64,000 nt of DNA from Cryobacterium gelidum (GCF_004403985.1 NZ_SOHL01000030.1:62296-126295), one strand, 5' to 3'. Shown: positions 18,808 through 27,390, numbered from the stretch's first letter. Notes: a model not told the origin generated them from the letters alone. Translations and numbers: made by a program.

Positions 18808-19272
18808 ATGTCCACAACCACCACGCGATCGTCGGCCGAAGGCGCGCAGTCCACACACGTGCACGCGGACACCGCGAGCACGAGAGTGATCGACCAGCAT
18901 CTGCTGGCTCGCCGCATTACGGTCGCGCTCTCGCTCGCCGTCGTTGCTTCAATTCACATCCTCGATCTACCCGGCAAGTTCGCCGAAACTCCCTACCTGG
19001 CGATCGCTTACATCGGGCTGATCATCGCCTCCGCTGTCACGATCGAGCGAGTACTCGTTGTCGGTACGCGACTCGACTTTCTGGCCGCTGCAGCGCTGTC
19101 GGCCTTAGTCATAGTCGGGTTCATCATCAATCGCACCGTCGGCATGCCGATGGCCACCGGCGACATCGGAAACTGGCTGGAACCGCTCGGCCTTCTCTCA
19201 CTCGTCGTCGAGGGTTTTGTCATCTGGCAGGCGCTCGTCGCCGTCGCACTCCACCGCCGCTCCGGGCGCTGA
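18808..19272 (+). CDS. Four-helix membrane protein, unknown function
   Basis: A 154-residue protein with a hydrophilic N-terminus (STTTTRSSAEGAQSTHVHAD) and four transmembrane segments (about residues 35-53, 58-80, 86-104 and 118-146). I do not recognise a named family. GAGAGG lies about six bases before ATG 18808. In the same frame, 21 bases after its TGA, an open reading frame continues with a collagen-like Gly-X-Y repeat. Confidence 0.7.
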   Translation: MSTTTTRSSAEGAQSTHVHADTASTRVIDQHLLARRITVALSLAVVASIHILDLPGKFAETPYLAIAYIGLIIASAVTIERVLVVGTRLDFLAAAALSALVIVGFIINRTVGMPMATGDIGNWLEPLGLLSLVVEGFVIWQALVAVALHRRSGR

Positions 19273-19302
19273 CTCCCGGGTCGCTTCGGCGCCGTGACAA
19301 GC

Positions 19303-19323
19303 GGATACCGTCGGCCGGTATCC
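19303..19323. terminator. Hairpin between convergent genes
   Basis: GGATACCG (19303-19310) pairs with CGGTATCC (19316-19323) around a five-base loop. It lies 30 bases after the membrane-protein stop. There is no T tail, so termination is tentative. Confidence 0.45.
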
Positions 19324-19334
19324 GAGTCCGATCC

Positions 19335-19424
19335 CGGCCTGCCGGGTCAGCCCGGCCTGCCGGGTCAGCCCGGCCTGCCGGGTCTGGCCGGCCCGCCGGG
19401 TCAGCCCGGCCTGCCGGGCCTGCC
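19335..19424. repeat. 18-bp tandem repeat encoding a collagen-like Gly-X-Y tract
   Basis: Five units of cggcctgccgggtcagcc (variants in the third to fifth) run without a gap. In the + strand frame they read as [24 protein letters not shown] and GLPGLP, a perfect triplet collagen pattern. An ORF using GTG 19294 would run to TGA 19446 (50 residues). The units also fold into cccgg/ccggg hairpins. Confidence 0.85.
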
Positions 19425-19464
19425 CGGTCTCAGGGCGCCCGATTGACCCGGCGAAAAGCCATTC

Positions 19465-20751
19465 CTAGAGCCGGGCGAGACGCTCGATGTCTTCGAGGAA
19501 TTCGGCCGCGACCTCTTCGGACACGGTTCGGCGCGTTTCGGAGATCGCGACGGCATAGTCCTCGGTGCTGGGACCGTTGATGATCGGCCCGTCGCCGGAT
19601 TTGTAGAGTGCCTTCTCGAGTGCATGCTGGGAGGCGCGATGGGCGGCGTACTCAACGTCGGCGGGAGAGAACCCGTCGCTCTTGTCGACCAGAACGGCGA
19701 GGTCGACCTCGCCCGATACAGCCTCCGGAATGTAGCGTTCCCAGATGGCGTGGCGAGCGTCGACATCCGGCAACCCGATCGGTACGACGTAGTCGAAGCG
19801 GCCGTGACGGAGAAAAGCTGAGTCGAGCGCGCGAATGAAGTTGGTCGCACACACCAACAGACGCCCGGGCTGCTCCCGAAAAGCCGGGATGATCTTGAGC
19901 AGTTCGTTGGTCACACCCTGCATGGCCGACGGCGGTTCGCCCTGCCGCTGGGCAGCGATCTCCTCGACCTCGTCGATGAACACGACTGCGTGTTCGAGCT
20001 CAGATATCTTGAGAAAAGTTTCCCGCAACGCGCCGGCGAGGCCCTGCGGGTCGGCCGCGAGGCGTGACGGAAAGACCTCGATGAAGGACCATTCCAGGCG
20101 GGAGGCGATCGCCTTGGCGAAGGTGGTCTTTCCGGTGCCGGGTGGGCCAAACAAAACAACGGCCTTCGGCGGCGAGACGCCGTACTGCTCGGCGAGTTCC
20201 GGTTTGGCCAGGGGCATGACGAGCCTGCGCTCGAGCAGTTCCTTCTCGCGCGCCATGCCGCCGACCTTCTGCCACAGGTCGCGCGGCAGCACCCGCCCGC
20301 CGAGTTCGCCGAGCAGCTTGAGCTCTTCCCGCTGCACGGGAATGTGCCGCTCGAAGTAGCGCAGGTTCTTCTTCACCTCGAAACCGCGATTGATGAATGC
20401 ATCGACCTTGGTTTCGGATTCGGGCATGAGCGCCGACAGCTTGGTCATGCCGTGCGGGGCCATCCGGGCCTCGAGTGCGGCGAGCAATGCCGTTCCGATG
20501 CCCTGGCTCTGCCAGTGTTCGGCGGTGGCGAGAAAAACGATCCAGCCTTGCGCGTGAGCGGCCCGGCCGACGGCGGCGCCGACGACCTCGTCGCCGTGCA
20601 CCGCAACGACGGCGTGATCTTTCTGGCAGGAGGCGAGCACCTCGGAGAGGCCGTAGACCGGCTCGGTGTCGGAGGCCTTGATCTCTTCCCATAGACGCAA
20701 AATGCCGTCCAAATCGTCGGAGTGAAAGTCGCGCAGTCGCCAGCCGGTCAT
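19465..20751 (-). CDS. GNAT acetyltransferase fused to an AAA+ ATPase
   Basis: A 428-residue two-domain protein. The N-terminal part (about residues 1-135) is a GNAT domain with WIVFLATAEHWQSQGIGTAL, the acetyl-CoA-binding Q/RxxGxG/A variant. After a linker (about 135-175), a classical AAA domain follows: Walker A GPPGTGKTTFAKA, Walker B VVFIDEVEE, sensor 1 LLVCATN and the arginine-finger segment FLRHGRFDYV. A helical AAA lid ends the protein. GAGGA precedes ATG 20751. No partner gene is obvious. The acetylation target and the remodelled substrate are unknown. Confidence 0.9.
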   Translation of the reverse strand: MTGWRLRDFHSDDLDGILRLWEEIKASDTEPVYGLSEVLASCQKDHAVVAVHGDEVVGAAVGRAAHAQGWIVFLATAEHWQSQGIGTALLAALEARMAPHGMTKLSALMPESETKVDAFINRGFEVKKNLRYFERHIPVQREELKLLGELGGRVLPRDLWQKVGGMAREKELLERRLVMPLAKPELAEQYGVSPPKAVVLFGPPGTGKTTFAKAIASRLEWSFIEVFPSRLAADPQGLAGALRETFLKISELEHAVVFIDEVEEIAAQRQGEPPSAMQGVTNELLKIIPAFREQPGRLLVCATNFIRALDSAFLRHGRFDYVVPIGLPDVDARHAIWERYIPEAVSGEVDLAVLVDKSDGFSPADVEYAAHRASQHALEKALYKSGDGPIINGPSTEDYAVAISETRRTVSEEVAAEFLEDIERLARL

Positions 20752-20797
20752 CGTGATCCTCGCATCAGTGGGTGTGCTGCCAATCTATTGCACCCGA

Positions 20798-22543
20798 TCA
20801 GGCGCGAAAGGCGGCGGCGAGGATGCGCGGGAGTTTGCGTGCGGAGGGGCGGGCGGCGAATTCGGTCAGCAGGCGGGCGGTCAGCGCACCGCTTCGGGCC
20901 GACACAAACCACGGCGGCTTCGGAAGCAGCGCCCACTCGCCGTGGGCGATTGAGCGTGGAAACGGCCGGAATGGGCCACGCACCACCGTGCGCTCGACGT
21001 CGTCAAGGAGCAGCGCGTTGTGCACCACCCCGATGCCGCTCTGCACGTTGTCCATGGTGTGTCCGGGGAACGCGCCCCACGGCGCGGCCGCCGACAGAAA
21101 GCCAACACCGGTCCAGGCGTTGATCGCGATGGTTCCATAGCGCAGGCGTGCCATGGCCTGCTCAAACCCCGGGCCGAGCCGCCGGATGCTGCTGGGCAGT
21201 CCGAGAATGTTCGCGCCGAGAGTGCCGAGAAAATCACGATTGACGGTCTCCACTGCGGCATCAAGATAGGCCTGGCCGCTGCCTTGCAGTTCCACGACTC
21301 CGAGCACGGGTGCGAAATATTCCGTTGTGAGAATATCATCGGTCGACCAGGATGCTGCCGGCGTGGCGGAGTCCGCCACGGCCACGAGCAGTCGCCCGCC
21401 GGGAAGCAACCGCGCAGCCGGATACGCGGTGCGGGCCGCGCGCATCCGCCCGTCACTGCCGGGATACCAGGCCCTTCGGGTCGGCGCGGCAGCGAGGGCC
21501 ACCGCGACCGCTTCGAGAAACGCCGCCTTCTGCGGCCACGTTGCGCTCAGCACGAGTACCTGGCCGGCGATGCAGTTATAGCCGCCGTTGTGCAGCCGCA
21601 TGGTGGCCACATGCTCAGCCTGGTATCGCAGGTCTCTGGCGCTCCACCGACCGGGCAGCACAATGATCGGTGAGACTCCGCCGAGCTCGCTGCTGATCGG
21701 TTTGGTGAAGCGGGGGGCATCCGTTCTGGAGCCGCCGAACACGATGGCATCGTGGGTGGCCGCACTGCCGGTGATGTGCACATGGCTGATGCCGGGGTGG
21801 TGGGCGAGATAGCCGCCCACGTCGGCCCCGCCGGTGACGATGCGGAGCAGGCCCGCTTCGATCAGCGGAGCGAACGCCGCCCGATAGACCGGCAACAGGC
21901 CGTCGAAGGTGGGATTGAGCTTGAGAATCGAGACCCGATTGTGCGCCACGAGCTCGTAGAGCACGTCGAGGGGCGCGATCGATGAAATGTTCCCGGCGCC
22001 GAGCACGAGGCCGACCCCGCCGTTTGTTGTCGGAGTGAGCTGGCCCAAACCGGCCCGGTCCCGCGCCTGCGCCGCAGTGACGCCCGGCCGCAGCCAGGCC
22101 TCGGCCCGAAACCCGTGCAGCAGCAGCCCGTCATACCGGTTGAGCGGAAGCACGGCCACCGTGACGCGACCGTCCGGCGCCCGCCCGAACCGCCGGCTAG
22201 CCAGCGTGCTGTGCCCCCCGTCGATCGCCCGCAGGGTGCGCCGGAGGGCGGTCAACGAGGTGAGAACGCCGTACGGCCCGGTCAGCCATTCCTCGCCGAT
22301 CAGCGGAGACGACTTGTGTAGCCCCTTGGCACGGGACGCCGCGGTCACCCAGCGCTTGGCTTCGGCCGCGACGCAAGCTCCGGTGCGAGCCAACAGATCG
22401 GCGCGCGCCGCGAGGGTGGTCGAGGCCCACCGCTCGCTCCCCTCGCCCAGCTCGGCGAGCGCAAGGTCAAGCTGCGCGCCGTTCAGCTCTGCGCCGTTCG
22501 GCTCCGTGCGGTTCGGTTCCGTGCCGCTCAGCTCTGCGGACAT
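20798..22543 (-). CDS. Aldehyde dehydrogenase family protein
   Basis: A 581-residue NAD(P)-linked aldehyde dehydrogenase-fold enzyme. Motifs: VLGAGNISSIAPLD (Rossmann), HITGSAATHDAIVFGG, the catalytic glutamate in SSELGGVSPIIVLPG, the catalytic Cys in GGYNCIAGQVLVLS, and NAWTGVGFLSAAAPWGAFPG near the C-terminus. It is longer than standard ALDH (about 480-500) at both ends. The first 25 residues hold a TEPN/AELN repeat encoded by 15-bp tandem repeats. AAGGGAG lies about five bases before the ATG. The substrate is unknown. Confidence 0.88.
   Translation of the reverse strand: MSAELSGTEPNRTEPNGAELNGAQLDLALAELGEGSERWASTTLAARADLLARTGACVAAEAKRWVTAASRAKGLHKSSPLIGEEWLTGPYGVLTSLTALRRTLRAIDGGHSTLASRRFGRAPDGRVTVAVLPLNRYDGLLLHGFRAEAWLRPGVTAAQARDRAGLGQLTPTTNGGVGLVLGAGNISSIAPLDVLYELVAHNRVSILKLNPTFDGLLPVYRAAFAPLIEAGLLRIVTGGADVGGYLAHHPGISHVHITGSAATHDAIVFGGSRTDAPRFTKPISSELGGVSPIIVLPGRWSARDLRYQAEHVATMRLHNGGYNCIAGQVLVLSATWPQKAAFLEAVAVALAAAPTRRAWYPGSDGRMRAARTAYPAARLLPGGRLLVAVADSATPAASWSTDDILTTEYFAPVLGVVELQGSGQAYLDAAVETVNRDFLGTLGANILGLPSSIRRLGPGFEQAMARLRYGTIAINAWTGVGFLSAAAPWGAFPGHTMDNVQSGIGVVHNALLLDDVERTVVRGPFRPFPRSIAHGEWALLPKPPWFVSARSGALTARLLTEFAARPSARKLPRILAAAFRA
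22470..22536. repeat. 15-bp imperfect repeats in the 5' end of the aldehyde dehydrogenase gene
   Basis: The + strand shows imperfectly repeated gttcagctctgcgcc-like units, translated in the - strand gene as repeated TEPN/AELN elements. A repeat-driven length change would stay in frame because the unit is 15 bp. Confidence 0.6.
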
Positions 22544-22628
22544 CGATCTCCCTTGATTGCCGACCAGCCTAGTGTGCCACCAGCACAGGCAACCGGGCCA
22601 TGTCAGTGGGCCCGAGGGCGGCTGCGGG

Positions 22629-22871
22629 CTAGGGTGCGACGACCGGGCAGTGCAGCCGGGTGCGTTCGCCGGTGCGGTCTATTTCGTGCTGGTCCATTGG
22701 CTGGGCGCAGACCGGGCAGCCTGGAACGGGCGCGGGTGCGGCTGGCAGCAGATCCGACCCACTCAGACCGACCGGCGGCGGTCCCAGAATGGGAAACAGT
22801 CGAGCGTTGAGCCGGGCCGTCCATCCGTTGGGTCCCGTGCTTCGGGAACCGGAATCCTTGCCGTGTGTCAT
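22629..22871 (-). CDS. Small CxxC-containing protein, function unknown
   Basis: An 80-residue protein. The C-terminus carries CPVCAQPMDQHEIDRTG and ERTRLHCPV, that is CxxC followed by a single Cys. The pattern recurs in small actinobacterial proteins and suggests metal or redox binding. ATG 22871 lies next to the divergent MarR gene, so both share a short promoter region containing an inverted repeat. Confidence 0.65.
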   Translation of the reverse strand: MTHGKDSGSRSTGPNGWTARLNARLFPILGPPPVGLSGSDLLPAAPAPVPGCPVCAQPMDQHEIDRTGERTRLHCPVVAP

Positions 22872-22876
22872 AACTG

Positions 22877-22888
22877 TTAGTGTACTAA
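22877..22888. promoter_or_regulatory. Inverted repeat TTAGT-gt-ACTAA, candidate MarR operator
   Basis: Twelve bases with perfect 5-bp arms lie between the divergent CxxC protein and MarR genes. This is the position expected for an autoregulatory MarR/OhrR operator. Confidence 0.45.
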
Positions 22889-22929
22889 TGAAGCGCACAG
22901 AGAACAACCGCCCGGAACGGAACACCCCC

Positions 22930-23370
22930 ATGACATCGTCAAGGCTCGAGAATCCCCTCGCTCTCGACAATCAGGTCTGCTTCGCGCTCGCGATCGCCTC
23001 GCGCAATGTCATCGCCCTGTATCGGCCCATTCTCGAGCCGCTCGGGCTCACTCACCCGCAGTACCTGGTCATGCTCGCCCTCTGGGACGAGAGTCCGCGC
23101 ACGCTCAAGGGCCTCGGCCTGACTCTCTGCCTCGACCCGGCAACCCTCTCCCCGCTGCTCAAGCGGCTGGAAACGGCCGGCTACGTGCGCCGTCAGCGCC
23201 GCCTGGCCGACGAACGTACGCTCGACATCACCCTGACCGAGAATGGTGCGGCCCTGCGCGCGGTGGCCGAAACCATTCCGCCGCGGATCGTCGAAGCCCT
23301 CAGTTTGCCTCTGGACCACCTGGTCACCCTGCGTGACGCGCTGCACCGGGTCATCAACGCTACGACCTGA
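22930..23370 (+). CDS. MarR-family regulator, OhrR-like peroxide sensor
   Basis: A 146-residue winged-helix regulator. The N-terminal LALDNQVCFALAIASRNVIALY has the single reactive Cys (C17) at the position used by OhrR to sense organic peroxides. The Pro/Tyr segment LTHPQYLVMLALWDE and the wing PATLSPLLKRLETAGYVRRQ are also typical. No ohr gene is beside it, so the target may be itself or the divergent CxxC protein. ATG 22930 is taken; ATG 22888 is an in-frame alternative without ribosome-binding site. Confidence 0.82.
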   Translation: MTSSRLENPLALDNQVCFALAIASRNVIALYRPILEPLGLTHPQYLVMLALWDESPRTLKGLGLTLCLDPATLSPLLKRLETAGYVRRQRRLADERTLDITLTENGAALRAVAETIPPRIVEALSLPLDHLVTLRDALHRVINATT

Positions 23371-23420
23371 CGCGCGCGAGCCGGTATCCGCTGAATGGAT
23401 GCCGGCGCACGCGACCCGCG

Positions 23421-24536
23421 TCAGGCGATCGCGTCGGCGACCGTCAGCAACTCGGCGTGGAACGCCGACGCGACGTGCGCGTTGGTGATGCGCCCGTTGT
23501 GGGTATTGAGGCCCTGGGCAAGGGCGGCGTCTTCGGCGATGGCCTTCTTCCACCCCTTCTGGGCCAGCGCGATGACGTAGGGCAATGTGGCGTTGGTCAG
23601 TGCCCGGGTCGACGTGGCCGGCACGGCGCCGGGCATGTTGGCGACGCAGTAGTAGACACTGTCGTGCACGGCGAACGTGGGGTTGTCGTGCGTCGTGGCG
23701 CGCGAGCCCTCGAAGCAGCCGCCCTGGTCGATGGCGATGTCCACGAGCACAGAGCCCGGCTTCATCGATGCCACCATGGCGTCCGTGACGAGCTTCGGTG
23801 CCTGCGCGCCCGGAATCAGCACCGAGCCGATCACGAGGTCGGCCTCCCGCACCTGCTCAGCGATCTCGTACTGCGTCGACGCGCGCGTCTGGATCTCGCC
23901 GCTGAAGCGGGCCTCGAGCTGGCGCAGGCGGGCGAGCGACAGGTCGATGATGGTCACGTCCGCGCCCATGCCGAGCGCGTTGGCCGCGGCATGTTCGCCG
24001 GCCACTCCGCCGCCGATGACGACGACCTTGGCCTTCGGGGTTCCGGGAACGCCTCCGAGCAGAATGCCGCTGCCACCGTTGGCGCTCAGCAGGTGGTACG
24101 CGCCGACCTGCACCGAGAGGCGGCCGGCAACTTCGCTCATCGGCGACAGGAGCGGCAGGCTGCGGTCAGCCAGTTGCACGGTCTCGTAAGCGATCGCGGT
24201 CGTGCCCGACGCGATCAGCGCGTCGGTGCACTCAGCGGATGCCGCGAGGTGCAAGTAGGTGAACAACACCTGGCTCTGACGCATCAGCGGGTATTCGCTG
24301 GCGATGGGCTCCTTGACTTTCAGGAGCAGTTCAGCCGCGGCCCAGACTTCGGCTGCGGTGTCGACGATGGTTGCCCCAGCAAGGCGGAAAGCATCATCGG
24401 TGATGCTCGAGCCGAGTCCGGCGCCCTGTTCGATGATGACCCCGTGACCGCGGCGAGTGAGTTCGTTGACACCGGCCGGGGTGATCGCGACGCGGTTCTC
24501 GTTGTTCTTGATCTCTGTAGGAATGCCGACCAACAT
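23421..24536 (-). CDS. ald: Alanine dehydrogenase
   Basis: A 371-residue NAD-dependent alanine dehydrogenase that interconverts L-alanine with pyruvate plus ammonia. Features: [20 protein letters not shown], the NAD-binding [20 protein letters not shown], and the [19 protein letters not shown] active-site segment. Length equals the family norm. GGAG lies about six bases before ATG 24536. It is divergent from an Lrp/AsnC regulator, a common arrangement in actinobacteria. Confidence 0.97.
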   Translation of the reverse strand: MLVGIPTEIKNNENRVAITPAGVNELTRRGHGVIIEQGAGLGSSITDDAFRLAGATIVDTAAEVWAAAELLLKVKEPIASEYPLMRQSQVLFTYLHLAASAECTDALIASGTTAIAYETVQLADRSLPLLSPMSEVAGRLSVQVGAYHLLSANGGSGILLGGVPGTPKAKVVVIGGGVAGEHAAANALGMGADVTIIDLSLARLRQLEARFSGEIQTRASTQYEIAEQVREADLVIGSVLIPGAQAPKLVTDAMVASMKPGSVLVDIAIDQGGCFEGSRATTHDNPTFAVHDSVYYCVANMPGAVPATSTRALTNATLPYVIALAQKGWKKAIAEDAALAQGLNTHNGRITNAHVASAFHAELLTVADAIA

Positions 24537-24645
24537 GATGTCTCCGTCTCGGTTGCTACTGCCGAACCGGTCGGCATTGACAGGACTAAGATTGCTATTG
24601 ATTCGTTGCTGCTTGGTAAAATCCGTAGGATCTGCAAGACTTTAG

Positions 24646-24665
24646 GCATATTCCACGAAATATGC
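24646..24665. promoter_or_regulatory. Inverted repeat between ald and its regulator
   Basis: GCATATT (24646-24652) and AATATGC (24659-24665) form a perfect 7-bp inverted repeat with six bases between. A second, smaller repeat ATCC-gta-GGAT lies 20 bases upstream. The position suits an Lrp-type operator controlling ald. Confidence 0.55.
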
Positions 24666-24707
24666 GGTGAATTGGGCTGTGCGATGGTAGAAACGAAGAG
24701 GATTCGG

Positions 24708-25169
24708 GTGAGTGAAACCCTCGACGAGGTCGACCGCATTCTGGTCGCGGGCCTGCAAGCGGATTCCCGCACCACCAACAGCCGGCTGGCCAACGCCGCG
24801 GGCATCGCCGAGTCCACCTGCGTTTCCCGGGTGCGGTCGCTGATCAGCCGCGGAATCGTCACCGGCTTCACGGCCATGGTCGATCCGAAGTCGATTGGGC
24901 TCGGCCTGCAAGCGCTGATCAGCGTGAACATTCGGGCTGGCGCCCGCACGCACATCCCGGCATTTCGCGATTCGATCCGGGTCATGCCGCGTGTCGTTCA
25001 GGTGTTCTTTCTCGGCGGCTCCGAAGATTTCATTATTCACCTGTCCGCCCGCGACACCGACGACGTACGCGACTTCGTGCTCGAAAACCTCTCGGCCAAT
25101 CCGGCTGTCGCGTCAACCCGCACCAGCATGGTGTTCGAGCACTTCTACAACGGCGTGGCTCCCGAATAG
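24708..25169 (+). CDS. Lrp/AsnC-family regulator, probable AldR
   Basis: A 153-residue regulator: an N-terminal winged HTH (RILVAGLQADSRTTNSRLAN and AESTCVSRVRSLISRGIVTG), then a RAM ligand domain (VQVFFLGGSEDFIIHLSARD). Divergence from ald suggests it controls alanine catabolism. GTG 24708 is preferred because GAAGAGG lies five to six bases before it; ATG 24684 is an alternative without ribosome-binding site. Ligand not shown. Confidence 0.9.
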   Translation: MSETLDEVDRILVAGLQADSRTTNSRLANAAGIAESTCVSRVRSLISRGIVTGFTAMVDPKSIGLGLQALISVNIRAGARTHIPAFRDSIRVMPRVVQVFFLGGSEDFIIHLSARDTDDVRDFVLENLSANPAVASTRTSMVFEHFYNGVAPE

Positions 25170-25204
25170 TTTGCGGCCCTGCTCCGGTCAAATCTAGCGG
25201 GGCG

Positions 25205-25795
25205 TCATGCCGACTGCTCGCGCCAGTAGCCGGCTTTACCGAGCAGCTGAACCTCGCGATTTGCTCCCTCCGGCACCGGCACCTCGGGCGGAAACACGCC
25301 GAAACCCCGCCACAGTTCGATGTCGGGCGCGATCTGCTCCCAGAGGTTTTCCACGAGCTCATCGGGCAGTGAGTAGTCGAGACCTATGTGCCTGGCAATG
25401 CTCCAGGCCTGGAACGCGCGGTACAGGGCAGTGTGCTGCAGCACTTCGGCGAGGGGATAGTCGCCGTAGCTGAGGTGCACGACCTTGTCTGGATCGAGAT
25501 CAGCCATGACCACCATCGTCGTCGCCTCGTTGATGCGGTCGTAGTTGCCGATCGGATCGTCACCGAGCAACTCGCCTTGATAGGTGTCACCGACCTCATC
25601 GATGGTGCGTCCCGCCAACACTGCGGGCAGCCAGGCTTCGTCCTCAGCGTGCGAGGCGAGGATGTCCCGCAGCGTCGGGTTCTCTGTGCGTGACCACGCG
25701 GCCGGTGCCGGCAGGCCAAGCTGCGCGGGAGTGATCCGATCGATAACGGATCGCAACGCGGCATCCGCTTGCAGGAACATGTCTCTCTGCTTCAT
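25205..25795 (-). CDS. TIGR03086/DinB-like metal-binding protein
   Basis: A 196-residue all-helical protein of the mycothiol-dependent DinB type: DMFLQADAALRSVIDRITPA, RDILASHAEDEAWLPAVLAG and AFQAWSIARHIGLDYSLPD provide the His residues for a three-His metal site. Family members are mostly mycothiol-dependent or unknown. The start may be ATG 25795 or the ATG six codons later, which has GAGAG upstream. Confidence 0.72.
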   Translation of the reverse strand: MKQRDMFLQADAALRSVIDRITPAQLGLPAPAAWSRTENPTLRDILASHAEDEAWLPAVLAGRTIDEVGDTYQGELLGDDPIGNYDRINEATTMVVMADLDPDKVVHLSYGDYPLAEVLQHTALYRAFQAWSIARHIGLDYSLPDELVENLWEQIAPDIELWRGFGVFPPEVPVPEGANREVQLLGKAGYWREQSA

Positions 25796-25835
25796 TTGGG
25801 GCAAGCTAGCACGGGTACCCCTGATCGGCTAGCCG

Positions 25836-26165
25836 TCAACCGATGCGGGCCACAATCACGGCGATCTGGGCGATGGGCGAGTTTCCACTCTGCCGCAGCT
25901 GCGCGTCAATGGCGTCGTGTACTCGCCGGCAGACGTCACCGGACGACTCGGCCGCTCCAATGCCGATCTTGGCCGTGACTCGCAGGCCGTCGGCACGTTG
26001 CTCAGTGGCGACCATCGACGCAGCCGGCGGGCGATGGGCCATCTCTCGGGCGGCTGTTATGAGGGCATTCTCTACGATCGACCCCGCGGGATACAGCGCA
26101 TCAACGCCCTGCACTCCACGCACGAGCTCATCGAGTTGCTCGGTAGCGGGTGTGAGTACCGTCAT
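25836..26165 (-). CDS. Small protein of the Asp23/sigma operon, function unknown
   Basis: A 109-residue protein with the segment QRADGLRVTAKIGIGAAESS then GDVCRRVHDAIDAQLRQSG, an alpha/beta pattern like part of an Asp23/Gls24 domain. It is the last gene of the minus-strand operon: its ATG overlaps the preceding stop (TGATG), so translation is coupled. It is a probable Asp23-related accessory, since the N-terminal half has no signature. Confidence 0.6.
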   Translation of the reverse strand: MTVLTPATEQLDELVRGVQGVDALYPAGSIVENALITAAREMAHRPPAASMVATEQRADGLRVTAKIGIGAAESSGDVCRRVHDAIDAQLRQSGNSPIAQIAVIVARIG

Positions 26166-26818
26166 CACTCCCCCTTCGGTGCAGCAGCCGCGTCAGGCTC
26201 GACGTACAGGTCGCGTACCGTGATATCAATGGCCGCGACGACGAGTTCCGTGTACTGCTGCAGCGCCGCGAACATTAATTGGCGCAGGCGGTCCGCCATC
26301 ATCGGAATATTCTCTCCCTGAAATATCGTGACGTCCACTTGAACGGTGACTGGCATACCCGGTACTTCAACGTCGCCTACCAAAACGCACCGCCCCACGA
26401 TGATGTTCGCCATACGATCGCCGGTTTCCCGCAGAATGCCGCGCACGGCCCCCTCGGTCACGACGAGGCGCGCCGTCGGCGACGGGTGGGCCAACGGAAT
26501 TTCCCGACCTCGGTGCGCCTCCCGGCTGATGTTGTCGAGGATGGATGACACCCAGCTGTCGTCGCGAGCGGATTCCCGACTCAAGTCGCTGTCGAGCAGG
26601 TTCAGCTGCACTCGGCGGAGGCGTTCGAGGCTGCGGAGCGCGATCTCACATTCCGGCGAATCATCGATACTCGGATCCGCCGGAGTACGCCCGCGATCGA
26701 GATAGTCGCTGAGCTCTTCGATCGTGTGGCCGTGCAATCCGGCTTGCTCACGATCCGTGTCGTTCAGGTCGAAGGCGACGAACCGCTCGCCTGTGGGTGG
26801 GTGTTCTGAGCGTGTCAT
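26165..26818 (-). CDS. Asp23/Gls24-family protein with an N-terminal extension, possible sigma partner
   Basis: A 217-residue protein. The C-terminal two thirds (from about residue 95) look like an Asp23/Gls24 domain (ARLVVTEGAVRGILRETGDR, PVTVQVDVTIFQGENIPMMA, LVVAAIDITVRDLYVEP). The N-terminal ~90 residues are acidic and helical (HTIEELSDYLDRGRTPADPS, SPECEIALRSLERLRRVQLN). ATG 26818 overlaps the sigma stop as ATGA, with GGAGG inside the sigma gene. That is the usual place of an anti-sigma gene. Confidence 0.8.
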   Translation of the reverse strand: MTRSEHPPTGERFVAFDLNDTDREQAGLHGHTIEELSDYLDRGRTPADPSIDDSPECEIALRSLERLRRVQLNLLDSDLSRESARDDSWVSSILDNISREAHRGREIPLAHPSPTARLVVTEGAVRGILRETGDRMANIIVGRCVLVGDVEVPGMPVTVQVDVTIFQGENIPMMADRLRQLMFAALQQYTELVVAAIDITVRDLYVEPDAAAAPKGE

Positions 26819-27390
26819 CGCCATTCCTCCATCTCTCGAAGCAGGGTTTTCCGGGCACGGGCTAGCAGACCACGCACGGTCGACACGGGCAGGTCCACTT
26901 CCGCTGCAATGTCACCGTAGCTGTACTCGGCGAGTTCCCGCAGCGTCCAGCACCGACGTTGGTCCTCCGGCAGGGCGGCCAACACCCGGGAAAGTGCTTC
27001 GGTCTGCGACTCAACCTCGGCGAGCACGTGCGGGGCGTGGCTCTCCGGTGCCGGGGCATCCATGTCATCGATATTGATGTGCGGGCGCCGAGCGCGCAGC
27101 CGATCGATGCTTTTGCGACTGACGATGCGCATGAGCCAACTCTTGACGGCGCTGCCGTCCTCGAGAGTGCGCAGCTGCTGCCAGGCCGTGATGAACGATT
27201 CCTGCACGACGTCGTCGGTCTCGTCATTTGAGCCGAGAACGCGGGTCGCGTAGACGCGCATCAGCGCTCCATACCGCCGAACCAGTACCTCAAAGGCACG
27301 TAGGTCACCGTCCGCAGCCCGATCGGCGAGCGTCTGGTCGGAGGCCATATCGAGGGGAGACGTTATCTGCTCACGCGCTGTGGTGGGCAT
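26815..27390 (-). CDS. ECF-type RNA polymerase sigma factor
   Basis: A 191-residue sigma-70 family protein with region 2 (DGDLRAFEVLVRRYGALMRV, DETDDVVQESFITAWQQLRT) and region 4 (LPEDQRRCWTLRELAEYSYG, VDLPVSTVRGLLARARKTLL). It carries no extracytoplasmic part. Start: ATG 27390 has GGGAG six bases before it, whereas ATG 27396 would be too close. It leads the minus-strand operon and is divergent from the Asp23 operon, which it probably controls. Confidence 0.92.
   Translation of the reverse strand: MPTTAREQITSPLDMASDQTLADRAADGDLRAFEVLVRRYGALMRVYATRVLGSNDETDDVVQESFITAWQQLRTLEDGSAVKSWLMRIVSRKSIDRLRARRPHINIDDMDAPAPESHAPHVLAEVESQTEALSRVLAALPEDQRRCWTLRELAEYSYGDIAAEVDLPVSTVRGLLARARKTLLREMEEWR

Noticed and set aside
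19335..19424. A CRISPR array
   Set aside because: Repeats are contiguous without spacers and encode an in-frame Gly-X-Y pattern.
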